A DNA stretch of 64,000 nt from contig NZ_JASZYU010000003.1 in NCBI RefSeq assembly GCF_030316825.1, forward strand, positions 868,001 through 932,000, read 5' to 3'. This DNA comes from Variovorax fucosicus. GTDB taxonomy: Bacteria > Pseudomonadota > Gammaproteobacteria > Burkholderiales > Burkholderiaceae_C. Both the position numbers and the translations under genes were made by a program. Positions 33,148 through 41,907 of the stretch are shown here, piece by piece (the stretch's first letter is position 1; each line of letters begins with the position of its first letter). The notes beneath the pieces were generated by a model that ran no database searches, had not been told where the DNA came from, and saw only the letters and a list, made by a program, of their open reading frames with translations.

Positions 33148-33777
33148 ATGGACATCGACTTCGCCACCCTCACCGAACACCAGCGTTACAAACTCATGGC
33201 CAGCCTGATCGTGCCGCGGCCGATTGCGCTGGTGACAACGCTCGGGCCCGATGGCGTGGTCAACGCCGCACCTTTCAGCATGTTCAACATGCTGGGCGAG
33301 GAGCCGCCGATCGTGATGATCAGCGTCAATCGCCTGCAGGACGGCGTGCTCAAGGACACGGCGGCCAACATCGTGCGCAGCAAGGAGTTCGTGGTGCACT
33401 TGGCCGACGAAGACACGGCCGAGCAGATGCACCGCTGCGGCGACCGGCATCCGCCGCACGTGAGCGAGCTCGACGTGGTCGGCTTCACGGCATTGCCGAG
33501 CAATGCGGTGAAGCCGCCGCGCATTGCCGAAGCACCCGTGGCCTTCGAATGCACGCTGTGGGAAACGCTCGAAACCGCAAGCCGCCAGATCTTCATCGGC
33601 CAGGTGCGCTGGATGCACGCGCGCGACGAACTCATCGACACCGACACCTGGCGCGTGCGGCTGCAGCATTACTTTCCGGTGGGGCGCTTCGGTGCCAGCT
33701 TCTACGTGAAGACACGCGAGCGCTATTCGCTCGGGGATCATGGCGCAGTGCGCAGCACCTCGATCGACGAGATGTAG
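33148..33777 (+). CDS. Flavin reductase-like FMN-binding protein
   Basis: 209 aa split-barrel flavin reductase family (RPIALVTTLGPDGVVNAAPFS at the N-terminus, here shortened to RPIALVTTLGPDG). Such proteins bind FMN and either supply reduced flavin to monooxygenases or act as small oxidoreductases. GTGGAG precedes the ATG. It lies 34 nt after ctlX and may be co-transcribed, but no partner oxygenase is near. It converges on the DUF2855 gene with a 3-nt gap. Confidence 0.82.
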   Translation: MDIDFATLTEHQRYKLMASLIVPRPIALVTTLGPDGVVNAAPFSMFNMLGEEPPIVMISVNRLQDGVLKDTAANIVRSKEFVVHLADEDTAEQMHRCGDRHPPHVSELDVVGFTALPSNAVKPPRIAEAPVAFECTLWETLETASRQIFIGQVRWMHARDELIDTDTWRVRLQHYFPVGRFGASFYVKTRERYSLGDHGAVRSTSIDEM

Positions 33778-33780
33778 CGC

Positions 33781-34890
33781 TCAGCCCGACACAACGATGT
33801 GCGCACCCTGTGGGTCGAGCCGGCCGGCGTGCAGGTTTTCGATCACGCCCTGCGCTGCGGCAAAGCCCTGGTGCTGCGCCAGCGCCATCCAGCGGTTGCC
33901 GGGCCGGCTCAACTCGGCAATGAAACGGCCTTGCGCTTCGTTGAAACGGCGATTCACCTCCTGCGGGCCCCAGTCGGCATTGCGCTTCTTGATCTGCACC
34001 GGCGCAAAGTAAAGCTGCGGCTGCGGGCCGGGTAAGCCGGTCTGGCTCAGGAACGCGGTGTTCTGTGCCGAGCCCGCATAGCAGTCGTACACCAGCGCAT
34101 CGCCGAAGTGGTGGTGGATGGTGGCGCGCAGCGCATCGTTGCCTGCGAAGTCGACATACAACGTCGGCACGCTTGCGTCGAGCGACATCAACTCGTCGTA
34201 GCCGATCACCCGGTCGTAGCAGCCCAACCCCTCGACATAGGCGCGGTTGCCGGGCGACGTGGCGGCGATCAGCGTCATGCCCGCCTGCCGGCCGAGGCAG
34301 AAGGCCGTGCCGTAGGCCGTCTTGCTCGACGCGCTCGACACCACGATCTGCCGTGCGCCGAAGAACGCGTTGTCCTGCAGAAAGTCGGCCAGCATGAACG
34401 AGGTGATGAACAGCGGCCGCACCAGCATCTGGTAGTCCTCCAGCGCGGCCGCATAGCCGGCGTCGGTGCTGCAGCGCATGTACTGGTTGTAGGCCGACAC
34501 CAGTTCGGCCCGGTGCGGCGCGCCGTCGTAGAAGCCGCGCGGCGTCACGCGCACCGGCTGCATGCGGAAGTGGCTCGCAATGGGAAAGTAGCCGTAGAAG
34601 CGCTCGCCGACCTCGACGCCCTCGACCGTGGACGCCACCACATCGGCGAAGCCCCAGACCGGCATGTGGCCCCAGTCGGCATCGCCGGTCGGAAAGAACG
34701 ACCAGTACTTCATCTGCGCATCGCCGAAGGCTGCATAGGTGATGTTGTTGGTGGTGAGCGCAAAGCGGTCGATGCGCATCAGCACCTCGCCAGGTTGCAG
34801 CGCACCGTCGTCGGCTGCCGCCACGACGCGGGTGCTGCCAAGGGCGTTCTTGCGGGTTTGAAGGCGGGTTAGAGTGAAGGTGTTGTCCAT
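33781..34890 (-). CDS. DUF2855 protein (MDR-like)
   Basis: 369 aa. The sequence matches the DUF2855 family, distantly related to medium-chain dehydrogenases (GQ-like opening, NNITYAAFGD, SSASSKTAYGTAF in place of the nucleotide loop, and a C-terminal ...HIVVSG). Function unknown. Its start codon overlaps that of the divergent TetR gene by two bases, so the promoters must lie inside each other's coding sequence. Confidence 0.8.
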   Translation of the reverse strand: MDNTFTLTRLQTRKNALGSTRVVAAADDGALQPGEVLMRIDRFALTTNNITYAAFGDAQMKYWSFFPTGDADWGHMPVWGFADVVASTVEGVEVGERFYGYFPIASHFRMQPVRVTPRGFYDGAPHRAELVSAYNQYMRCSTDAGYAAALEDYQMLVRPLFITSFMLADFLQDNAFFGARQIVVSSASSKTAYGTAFCLGRQAGMTLIAATSPGNRAYVEGLGCYDRVIGYDELMSLDASVPTLYVDFAGNDALRATIHHHFGDALVYDCYAGSAQNTAFLSQTGLPGPQPQLYFAPVQIKKRNADWGPQEVNRRFNEAQGRFIAELSRPGNRWMALAQHQGFAAAQGVIENLHAGRLDPQGAHIVVSG

Positions 34891-35530
34891 GCCGAAACTC
34901 TACCGAGACACTGCCGAAGACGGGTTCGGGAAACCCAAACCGCTGAAACGCCCCGTGCAGGCGCGCAGCAAGTTCACCGTGCAGGCGATCTACGACGCCT
35001 TTGTTCGGATTTGGCGCGCCGACGGCTGGGCCGGCGTGACCACGCGTGCGGTGGCGCTCGAAACCGGCATTTCCGTCGGCACGTTCTACGACTTCTTTCC
35101 CGACAAGGAAGCCCTGCTGTCAGGCTACGTGCGCCACTGCGTGGAGGCACTGCTGGCCCGCATCGAGGCCGAGGCGATCACGCCGCAGGAGCTCGACGCG
35201 GCCGAGCGTATTGGGCGGCTCGTGCGCATCACCTGCAACGCACGGCTCGATGGCCTGCCGGTGTTTGACCACGAGATGCTGATGCTCGAGCACCGCATCG
35301 CCGAGCCCAAGCACCACCGGCGCGTGTACGACGAACTGGCCACGGCCTGGGCGCGCACGTTCGCGGCCTGCCCTGACCTTCTGCCGCCACCCTCCCCGGC
35401 CGCCGTGCAGGCAATGCTGCTGGCCTGCTGGGGCGCGCGGCGCTACCACCTGCTGGTGCAACCCGACGGCGCCGACGATTGGGTGAGCGAGATCGAGGCG
35501 ATGGTGCTGGCGCACGCTGGCGCACGCTAG
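34889..35530 (+). CDS. TetR-family regulator
   Basis: 213 aa. N-terminal helix-turn-helix WAGVTTRAVALETGISVGTF with the usual FYDFFPDKEALL after it. The ATG at 34889 has GAAGG at good spacing; a GTG at 34874 in the same frame is possible. The ATG overlaps the start of the divergent DUF2855 gene, which it probably regulates. Its 3' end overlaps the convergent CMD-family gene by 4 nt. Confidence 0.85.
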   Translation: MPKLYRDTAEDGFGKPKPLKRPVQARSKFTVQAIYDAFVRIWRADGWAGVTTRAVALETGISVGTFYDFFPDKEALLSGYVRHCVEALLARIEAEAITPQELDAAERIGRLVRITCNARLDGLPVFDHEMLMLEHRIAEPKHHRRVYDELATAWARTFAACPDLLPPPSPAAVQAMLLACWGARRYHLLVQPDGADDWVSEIEAMVLAHAGAR

Positions 35531-36120
35531 AGCGGAAACGGCACCAGCCCGGTCTGCCCCTCGGCCGCCTTGACCGGCGTGTGCGCCACGTTCATCACCC
35601 AGCACACCATCGTGAAGTAGCCGATCAGCGCACTCAGCTCGACCACCGTGCGGGTGCCGAAGCGCGCATCGGCCGCGCGCCACGTCGGCTCGCTGATGCC
35701 ATGCTGCAGCAGCAGCTCGAGTGCCAGGTCGACCGCGAGCTGCTCGTCGTCGGCCAGCGGCGCAGCGCGGCGGCCAAGGCGCAACGCCTCGATCGCATCG
35801 GCGCTGACGCCGGCCTTGACCGCTGCCGGTGCGTGCATCGCCCACTCGAACTGGTTGCCGGTGTGGCGTGCGACCACGCAGGTGACGAGCTCGCGCACGC
35901 GCGCATCGATCTGGCTGTCGAAGCGCAGGTATTCGCCGGTGCTGCCGATGCGATCCATCAACACCGGGCTCTGCAGCAGCGGCAGGAAAGGGCCGAACAC
36001 GGCCTTGCGCGGGCCGTCGATCAGGGCCTGCGCGGCGGCGCGCTGTTCGGCCGACATCGCGTCGGCCGCCGGCATCGGGATGCGTTCGGCCCAGGGTTGG
36101 GTGTGGCCTTGCTGGAGCAT
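35527..36120 (-). CDS. Carboxymuconolactone decarboxylase family protein
   Basis: 197 aa. It has the CMD-fold pattern VARHTGNQFEWAMHAPAA, without the AhpD CxxC pair. Enzymatic role unknown; the family includes decarboxylases and hydroperoxidase-like proteins. The ATG at 36120 follows AAGGA. It lies 13 nt after the MFS gene, so both are likely one transcript. Confidence 0.78.
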   Translation of the reverse strand: MLQQGHTQPWAERIPMPAADAMSAEQRAAAQALIDGPRKAVFGPFLPLLQSPVLMDRIGSTGEYLRFDSQIDARVRELVTCVVARHTGNQFEWAMHAPAAVKAGVSADAIEALRLGRRAAPLADDEQLAVDLALELLLQHGISEPTWRAADARFGTRTVVELSALIGYFTMVCWVMNVAHTPVKAAEGQTGLVPFPL

Positions 36121-36133
36121 GGGATTTTTCCTT

Positions 36134-37342
36134 TTAAAAAGAGGGGGTGGGCCGGTCGCGCCAGAGCCAGGCTGCGCTGGCCAGCAACGCCAGCGCGCCG
36201 ACGGCCAGCGCAATGAACAGGCCGGTGAAGTCGTTGGCGCTGCGGGTGCTCAGCAGCGACGACAACATCGGCCCCGCCATCTGTCCGATCGCGAATGCCG
36301 CGGTCATGCGCCCGAGCGCCGCGGTGGGATTGTCCGACACGCGCGCCCTCGCCTCCTGCATGCCGGCCATGGTCGCCACCATGAATGTTCCACCGACCAG
36401 CAGGGCCGCCGCCAGCACGGAACCCGCCGACAGGTGCAGCACCGGCAGCAGGCAGCCGACAGCCATCAGCAGGTGGCACAGGGCCAGCACGCGCAGCCGG
36501 CCGACACCGCGCAGCAACACGCTGGCGAGCCATGTGGAAATCGCCGCGGCTGCGCCGAACATCGGCCAGGCCGCGCCGAACACCGCAGGGTCGTCCAGCA
36601 CGGCGCGCGCCAGCACCGGCAGGAAGGTGGCCGGCAGGATGTAGCCGAAGCCGAGCACGCCGTAGCAGATGACCAGGCTCCAGTCGGCGCGGCCGGTGCC
36701 GGCTTCGGCCCGAGCACTTGCGGCCGCAGGCGATACAGGGGTGGTGCGCGGCATCCAGACCGCCACCGCGCCCCCCAGCAGCAGCGCCAGTGCGCCGAGC
36801 TGCAGCCACAGCGTGTCGGCACGCACGCCCGCGACACCGGCCTGCCAGCACCAGAGGCCGGCCAGCGCGATGCCTGAACCAACCCCCGCGTACAGCATGC
36901 CGGCCCCGGCCGGGCGCTCGAAACGCGCCAGCCAGGCCAGGCCCCACACGCTGGTGCTGACAAGCGCCCAGGCGCTCGCCACGCCGGCCACGAAGCGCAG
37001 CAGCAGCCACAGCTCGACCGAGGAGGTCCAGCCCATGGCCGCCGTGGTGAGCGCGATGGCGCCCAGCGCAGCCAGCCCGAGCCGCTGCGGCGTGAGCGCA
37101 ATGCGCGCCGCCGTGACCGCGCCCACCAGGTAGCCCGCGTAGTTGGCCGCGGCAAGCCAGCCGCCGCTCGCGAGATCGAGGCTGCCCTCACGAACCATCA
37201 GCGGCAGCATGGGCGTGAAGGCGAAGCGGCCGATGCCCATCGCGATGGCCAGCGCCAGCGCGCCGGCAGCGCACACCGCGAGAAAGGAGGTGTGCCCGAC
37301 CATCGGCCGGGAGGAAGCGGGGTTGTTGGAGCTGTTCGACAT
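36134..37342 (-). CDS. MFS transporter, YbfB/YjiJ family
   Basis: 402 aa, 12 predicted membrane segments. The N-terminal AIAMGIGRFAFTPMLPLM is the hallmark of the YbfB/YjiJ branch of major facilitator proteins. Substrate unknown. The ATG at 37342 (MSNSSNN) is preferred over 37363. It is divergent from a LysR regulator 66 nt away and followed by the CMD-family gene. Confidence 0.87.
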   Translation of the reverse strand: MSNSSNNPASSRPMVGHTSFLAVCAAGALALAIAMGIGRFAFTPMLPLMVREGSLDLASGGWLAAANYAGYLVGAVTAARIALTPQRLGLAALGAIALTTAAMGWTSSVELWLLLRFVAGVASAWALVSTSVWGLAWLARFERPAGAGMLYAGVGSGIALAGLWCWQAGVAGVRADTLWLQLGALALLLGGAVAVWMPRTTPVSPAAASARAEAGTGRADWSLVICYGVLGFGYILPATFLPVLARAVLDDPAVFGAAWPMFGAAAAISTWLASVLLRGVGRLRVLALCHLLMAVGCLLPVLHLSAGSVLAAALLVGGTFMVATMAGMQEARARVSDNPTAALGRMTAAFAIGQMAGPMLSSLLSTRSANDFTGLFIALAVGALALLASAAWLWRDRPTPSF

Positions 37343-37408
37343 GGCGCCCCATTGGACGCACAATCGTCATACGGCACAAATGAATAATCCAGAACAATCA
37401 TTCTGTTT

Positions 37409-38272
37409 ATGAGAATCATCGACCTCGACTCGCTCGAAATCTTCCGCACCGTGGTGAGCGAGGGCGGCGTGATCCGCGCGGCCGGCAAGCTCAACCGGGT
37501 GCAGTCGAACGTCACCACGCGCATCAAGCAACTGGAAGAGCGCCTGGGCCACAAGCTGTTTCGGCGCGAGGGGCGTTCGCTGGCGCTGTCGCCGGCCGGC
37601 GCGGCGCTGCTGCCCTATGCCGACCGGCTGCTGCGCCTGGCGGACGAAGCCGAGAGCGGGTTCAAGAGCGGCCTGCCGCTGGGCACTTTCCGGCTCGGCT
37701 CGCTCGAAAGCACCGCCGGCAGCCGGCTGGCGCCGGTGCTCTCGCGCTTTCACCAGCGCTACCCGGGCGTGGTGGTCGAACTGGTCACGGGCACCACCGG
37801 CGCGCTGCTGCAGCGCATCAACGCCTTCGAGGTGGAGGCCGCCTTCGTGTCGGAGCCCTTCTCGGCGCCGGGCCTGCAAACGCAGCCGGTGTTCGAGGAA
37901 GAGCTGGTACTGATCACGGCGCGCAGCGTGGCGGCGGTCAAGCGGCCGGCCGACCTGGCCGAATCCACGCTGATCGCCTTTGCCAATGGTTGCTCGTACC
38001 GCCGCCTGCTCGAGCAATGGCTCGGCAGCGGTGGCGTGGCGCCGGCGCGCTCGCTCGAGTTCTCGTCGTACCAGGCCATGATCGCCTGCGTTGCGGCCGG
38101 CACCGGTTTTTCGATCGTGCCGGTCTCGGTGCTCAAGGCGCTGCGCGCCACTGCCGATGTGCGCCAGCACGCGCTGCCCGAGCGCATCCGCACCAGCCGC
38201 ACGCACCTGGTGTGGCGCGGAACGCCATCGGTGGCGCTGCTGCGGCTGACCGAGATGCTGCAAAAGCCATAG
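37409..38272 (+). CDS. LysR-family regulator
   Basis: 287 aa. Helix-turn-helix at residues ~10-65 (VIRAAGKLNRVQSNVTTRIK, LFRREGRSLALS), then the effector domain. Divergent from the MFS-CMD pair, which it probably controls. A hairpin AGCGCC/GGCGCT with T5 follows the stop. Confidence 0.88.
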   Translation: MRIIDLDSLEIFRTVVSEGGVIRAAGKLNRVQSNVTTRIKQLEERLGHKLFRREGRSLALSPAGAALLPYADRLLRLADEAESGFKSGLPLGTFRLGSLESTAGSRLAPVLSRFHQRYPGVVVELVTGTTGALLQRINAFEVEAAFVSEPFSAPGLQTQPVFEEELVLITARSVAAVKRPADLAESTLIAFANGCSYRRLLEQWLGSGGVAPARSLEFSSYQAMIACVAAGTGFSIVPVSVLKALRATADVRQHALPERIRTSRTHLVWRGTPSVALLRLTEMLQKP

Positions 38273-38311
38273 CGCCAGGCGCCCCCGCCACAGGCGCTGC
38301 CGGCCCTTTTT
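38271..38311 (+). terminator. Probable intrinsic terminator of the LysR gene
   Basis: AGCGCC (38271-38276) pairs with GGCGCT (38293-38298), followed by a C/G stretch and TTTTT at 38307-38311, directly at the convergent end of the DUF1501 gene. Loop of 16 nt; moderate support. Confidence 0.4.
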
Positions 38312-39517
38312 CTACAGGAGTTGCAGATCCTTCGGCGCCACGCCGGCAAACACGCGGTCGAGCTGCGCTGGCGCGAGGCCGTACATGCGCCGGAACAGGC
38401 CACCGAACACCGCGCGGTATTCGTTGAGCACCGGCCAATCGCGGTTCTGGAACAGCGCAGGCTGCGAGATCTCGGCCTGCTCGCCGAGCACATGCCCACC
38501 GGCCTGAGCCGCGAGGCCGCCGCCCAGCACCCAGTAGACGGTGCCATGGCCATGGTCGGTGCCACCGTTGCCGTTCTCGCGGAAGGTGCGGCCGAATTCG
38601 CTGATGACCACCACCACCGCGTTGTGCCAGCTCTCGTCGCCCATCTCTTGCGCAAAGCCCGCAACACCGCGGCCCAGCTCCTCGAGCCGGTTGGCGAGAT
38701 AGCCGGTGCCGGCGCCCTGCCCCACATGCGTGTCCCAGCCGCCGACATCGACGAAGCCGACGTCGAAGCGGTCGCGCATCAGCCGTGCCATGCGGCGCGC
38801 GACCAGCTCGAATCCTCTTGGCGTCATCGCGTTGCGGCTTGCGGCATCCATTTCGGACTTGACGGCTCGGAGCACCTCGTCGCGCACCTCGAAGCCTTCA
38901 GCCACTGTGGGGCCGAGCGGCGTGTCGCGGTACATCGCCTGGATCACCTTGCTCTGCCGCTCGTCGATGGCCTGCCGGCCGACGGCGCCGAGCGCCATGT
39001 TGGCAGCCCGGGCGTCACCGCGCAGCGAGATCGGCAACCGGTCGGTGAAGGCAATCGCTTCGGCGTGCGCGCCGCCGTTCAATACCGCCGTCAGACGGTT
39101 AAGAAAGCCCGAGCGGTAGTCGCGGCCGTGGTCGAGCGCCTGGCCAAGCTCGATCGAGTCCTGCGTTTCGAAATGGCTGCGGCTCAGGTCGTCGGTGCCG
39201 GCAAACGGCAGGAACGCGGCCTGCCCCTTGGCATAGAGCGGCATCACGGTCGCCGCCAGCGCCGGGTGCAGGCCCCAGCGCGCATCGAGCGGCAACGCGC
39301 CGTTGGCCTCGCCCGGCCGTGCCACCGCGATGCGGGGCCGCGCCTCGTAGTAGAACGGGCTCGCGAACGGCACCAGCAGGTTGACGCTGTCGTACCCGCC
39401 GCGCAGGAACACCACGAGCAGCTTGGCACCGCCCGCAGCAGGCGCCGCCACCAACCGGCCGGCCACGCCGGCCAATGGCGCAGCGGCCAGGGTCTTCAGA
39501 AGGTCACGGCGTTGCAT
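38312..39517 (-). CDS. DUF1501 protein with Tat signal
   Basis: 401 aa. Twin-arginine signal QRRDLLKTLAAAP at the N-terminus, cleaved near AAPAAGG, so it is probably exported folded. The body is the DUF1501 fold, related to sulfatases/alkaline phosphatases (VVFLRGGYDSVNLLVPF, DVGGWDTHVGQG, SEFGRTFREN). The family nearly always pairs with DUF1800, as here, 12 nt downstream of it. Biochemical role unknown. Confidence 0.88.
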   Translation of the reverse strand: MQRRDLLKTLAAAPLAGVAGRLVAAPAAGGAKLLVVFLRGGYDSVNLLVPFASPFYYEARPRIAVARPGEANGALPLDARWGLHPALAATVMPLYAKGQAAFLPFAGTDDLSRSHFETQDSIELGQALDHGRDYRSGFLNRLTAVLNGGAHAEAIAFTDRLPISLRGDARAANMALGAVGRQAIDERQSKVIQAMYRDTPLGPTVAEGFEVRDEVLRAVKSEMDAASRNAMTPRGFELVARRMARLMRDRFDVGFVDVGGWDTHVGQGAGTGYLANRLEELGRGVAGFAQEMGDESWHNAVVVVISEFGRTFRENGNGGTDHGHGTVYWVLGGGLAAQAGGHVLGEQAEISQPALFQNRDWPVLNEYRAVFGGLFRRMYGLAPAQLDRVFAGVAPKDLQLL

Positions 39518-39529
39518 GGTGGTTCTCCA

Positions 39530-41035
39530 CTACCGGTTCATGAACTCGGGGGACGCCAGCAGGTAGGTGTTCCAGTCCTGCGGCGACTTCGCTTCGGCGA
39601 GCGCTTCGCGGGTCGGGGCACCGAGCCGGGTTTGCAGTGCCGCCACCACCTGCGACCCGGCCAGTGGCGGAAACGCGGGTCTTTCCAGCGGGGCGCCGTC
39701 TTCGGTGCGGAACAGCACCGCGCCATTGGCGCCGATGGCGCGCGCAATCTCGAAGCGCGTAGTCATCTGGCCGGCGCTGGCCCACGCCGTGCGCGTGAGC
39801 GGGTAGCCGTCCGGCGTCTCGTGGCCGTAGAGCGGCTCGCCCATGCGGTTGAGCCAGTTGATCATCGGGCCGACGTTGGTCACCACCCGGCCCTCGTAAG
39901 CCAGCCGCACGCCCGCCACCACGTAGTGCAGCGGGTCGCGGAACTGATGGCCCAGCGACGCCGCGAACTCGGGCGAGCCGAACATCGTGGCCAGCGTGGC
40001 TGCAATGTCGCCGTCGCTGCGCGTGAAGCTCGCGGCCATGCGGTCGACCAGCGCCGGCGGCGGTTCGTCGGCCACGAAGTACACGGCCAGCTTGCGCGAG
40101 ATGAAGCGCGCGGTCTGGGGCGCGCGCGCCAGCCGGTCGAGCGCCTCGTCGGCTTCGGCCAGCCCGCGTTGCGTGATCGGCTGGCCGAGCAGGGTCTTGG
40201 CATTGAAGTCGTGCCGCCGCGGGTTGAACTCGAACTGGCCTTCGCGCACGCCCAGCCCGGTGAGCACGCGCGCCAGCTCCTGCACGTCGGCCTGCGAATA
40301 GCCGGCATCCACGCCCAGCGTGTGCAGCTCCATCAGCTCGCGTGCGTAGTTTTCGTTCAGGCGGTTGTTGGCGTTCTGCGCGTTGTCGAGGTAGCGCAGC
40401 ATGGCCGGGTGCCGCAACGTGGCACCTAGCAGATCCCGGAACCTGCCAAGCGCATGCGGGCGGATGGCTGTTTCTTCGTAGTCGCCGATCAGCGCCCGAA
40501 GGTTGGCCTTGCGCGCGTTCACGTTGAAGTGGTTGATCCAGAACCAGGTCATCTGCTCCTGCAGCTGGTTCGGCGAGTAGAGGGCGCGCAGCAGAAAACG
40601 CTGCTGCGCCTCGCGCGCCAGCCGCGTCAGCTCCTGCTGGTAGGCCTGCCGCGCGACGCGTTTCTGCTCGACGTCGGGCAGTGCATCGGCCGCCTTGCGC
40701 TGCGCTTCGAGCGCCGCAACGAGCTGGCTCACGGGCGTGCGCGAGATCGTCATGGCGTCGATCTGCGCCTGGGCCGCCGCCGGCAACGGCGCGGGCCGGG
40801 CATCGAGCTGGCCCTGCAGCCATGGGGCCAGTCCTTGCCGCGCGAGTTCAGCCTGGCTGGCCGCCGTGGCGCCCCAGCTCACACGATCGAGCCAAGCGAT
40901 CTGCAAGACCGGCTCGCGCGCCGCCTGCTGCTGCAGACCGGCCAGCTCCGGCCGGGTGAGCGGCTGCGCGCAGCCTGCAAGCCAAAGCAGGCAGGCGGCA
41001 AGGATGAATCCAGGACGACGAAAGCCGGAAGTCAT
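39530..41035 (-). CDS. DUF1800 lipoprotein
   Basis: 501 aa. Lipobox LAGC with Cys22, hence a membrane-anchored protein. DUF1800 blocks: TWFWINHFNVN, RDLLGATLRHPAML, NENYARELMELHTLGV, RFISRKLAVYFV. Start at 41035 set by the signal sequence. First gene of the DUF1800-DUF1501 operon. Function unknown. Confidence 0.88.
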   Translation of the reverse strand: MTSGFRRPGFILAACLLWLAGCAQPLTRPELAGLQQQAAREPVLQIAWLDRVSWGATAASQAELARQGLAPWLQGQLDARPAPLPAAAQAQIDAMTISRTPVSQLVAALEAQRKAADALPDVEQKRVARQAYQQELTRLAREAQQRFLLRALYSPNQLQEQMTWFWINHFNVNARKANLRALIGDYEETAIRPHALGRFRDLLGATLRHPAMLRYLDNAQNANNRLNENYARELMELHTLGVDAGYSQADVQELARVLTGLGVREGQFEFNPRRHDFNAKTLLGQPITQRGLAEADEALDRLARAPQTARFISRKLAVYFVADEPPPALVDRMAASFTRSDGDIAATLATMFGSPEFAASLGHQFRDPLHYVVAGVRLAYEGRVVTNVGPMINWLNRMGEPLYGHETPDGYPLTRTAWASAGQMTTRFEIARAIGANGAVLFRTEDGAPLERPAFPPLAGSQVVAALQTRLGAPTREALAEAKSPQDWNTYLLASPEFMNR

Positions 41036-41110
41036 GTTGTGTTGAACCCGCGCACGGGGCGCGCGGTTGACACATTTCACTCCGGCCATGTAAAGCCGGT
41101 TTGAAGCCGA

Positions 41111-41785
41111 TCAGGCGGTGACAACCGCCGACGGCTGCGCCCCTGCAATCTGCCGCAGCGCCCGCTCGAACACCTCGACCGGCTGCCCGCCCGAGATCAG
41201 GTGCTGGTTGTTGATGATGATCGCGGGCACCGAGTGGATGCCGGCGTCGGTGTAGAGCTTTTCGCGCGCACGCACCGCATCGGCATACTCGTCGCCGGAC
41301 AGAATCTCGCGGGCACGGGCCACGTCGAGGCCGGCTTCGCCCGCCACGCGCAGCAGCAAGTCGTGATCCGACGGGTTCTCGCCATCGGTGAAGTAGGCCT
41401 TGAACAGCGCTTTCTTCAGCGCGCGCTGGCGCTCCACGCTTTCCAGCTCGGCCCAGTGCAGCAGGCGGTGCGCGTCGAAGGTGTTCCACACGCGCTTGCG
41501 CTGGCCTTCGCCGAACACGAAGCCGACCGCCTCGCCGCGCTGCCGGATCATTTCGCGCGCCTGTGCCTGCTGCTCGCGCGAGGAGCCGTACTTCTGGTTC
41601 AGGTGTTCGAAGATGTCCTGGCCCTCGGGCGCCATCCCCGGATTGAGTTCGAAGGGCTGAAAGTGCAGCTCGGCCTTCACATCGGGCGCCACGCGCGCCA
41701 GTGCGGCCTCGAGCGCGCCGAGCCCGATGGCGCACCAGGGGCAGGACACGTCGGACACAAAATCGATCTGGAGTGAAGAGGTCAT
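41111..41785 (-). CDS. DsbA-family oxidoreductase, FrnE-like
   Basis: 224 aa. Thioredoxin-fold protein with the redox motif C15-P-W-C18 near the N-terminus and no signal peptide, so cytoplasmic. Typical FrnE blocks are PFELNPGMAPEGQDI and IHSVPAIIINNQHLISGGQP. The family includes disulfide isomerases and 2-hydroxychromene-2-carboxylate-isomerase-like enzymes. A long hairpin (41803-41836) lies 18 nt upstream of its start. Confidence 0.87.
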   Translation of the reverse strand: MTSSLQIDFVSDVSCPWCAIGLGALEAALARVAPDVKAELHFQPFELNPGMAPEGQDIFEHLNQKYGSSREQQAQAREMIRQRGEAVGFVFGEGQRKRVWNTFDAHRLLHWAELESVERQRALKKALFKAYFTDGENPSDHDLLLRVAGEAGLDVARAREILSGDEYADAVRAREKLYTDAGIHSVPAIIINNQHLISGGQPVEVFERALRQIAGAQPSAVVTA

Positions 41786-41802
41786 GGCAGTCGCCGCGCA
41801 GG

Positions 41803-41836
41803 CTGTGAAGAAACAGGAATCCCTGATTCTTCACAG
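41803..41836. other. Long hairpin in the dsbA leader
   Basis: CTGTGAAGAA (41803-41812) pairs with TTCTTCACAG (41827-41836), and inside it CAGG with CCTG around a 4-nt loop, with one A-A mismatch. A 14-bp stem, 18 nt before the FrnE-like start codon. Regulatory dyad or leader structure. Confidence 0.5.
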
Positions 41837-41881
41837 TGGCGGCGACCTTTGCCATTGCAAGGGCTTGCAAGGCATTGCCCT

Positions 41882-41899
41882 CCCCGGCTGCCGCCGGGG
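41882..41899 (-). terminator. Hairpin after the MHS transporter gene
   Basis: CCCCGGC-TGCC-GCCGGGG, beginning 9 nt after the transporter stop on the minus strand. Strong GC stem but no T-run; likely the 3' end of the quiC-transporter transcript. Confidence 0.45.
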
Positions 41900-41907
41900 C
41901 GTTTGCG

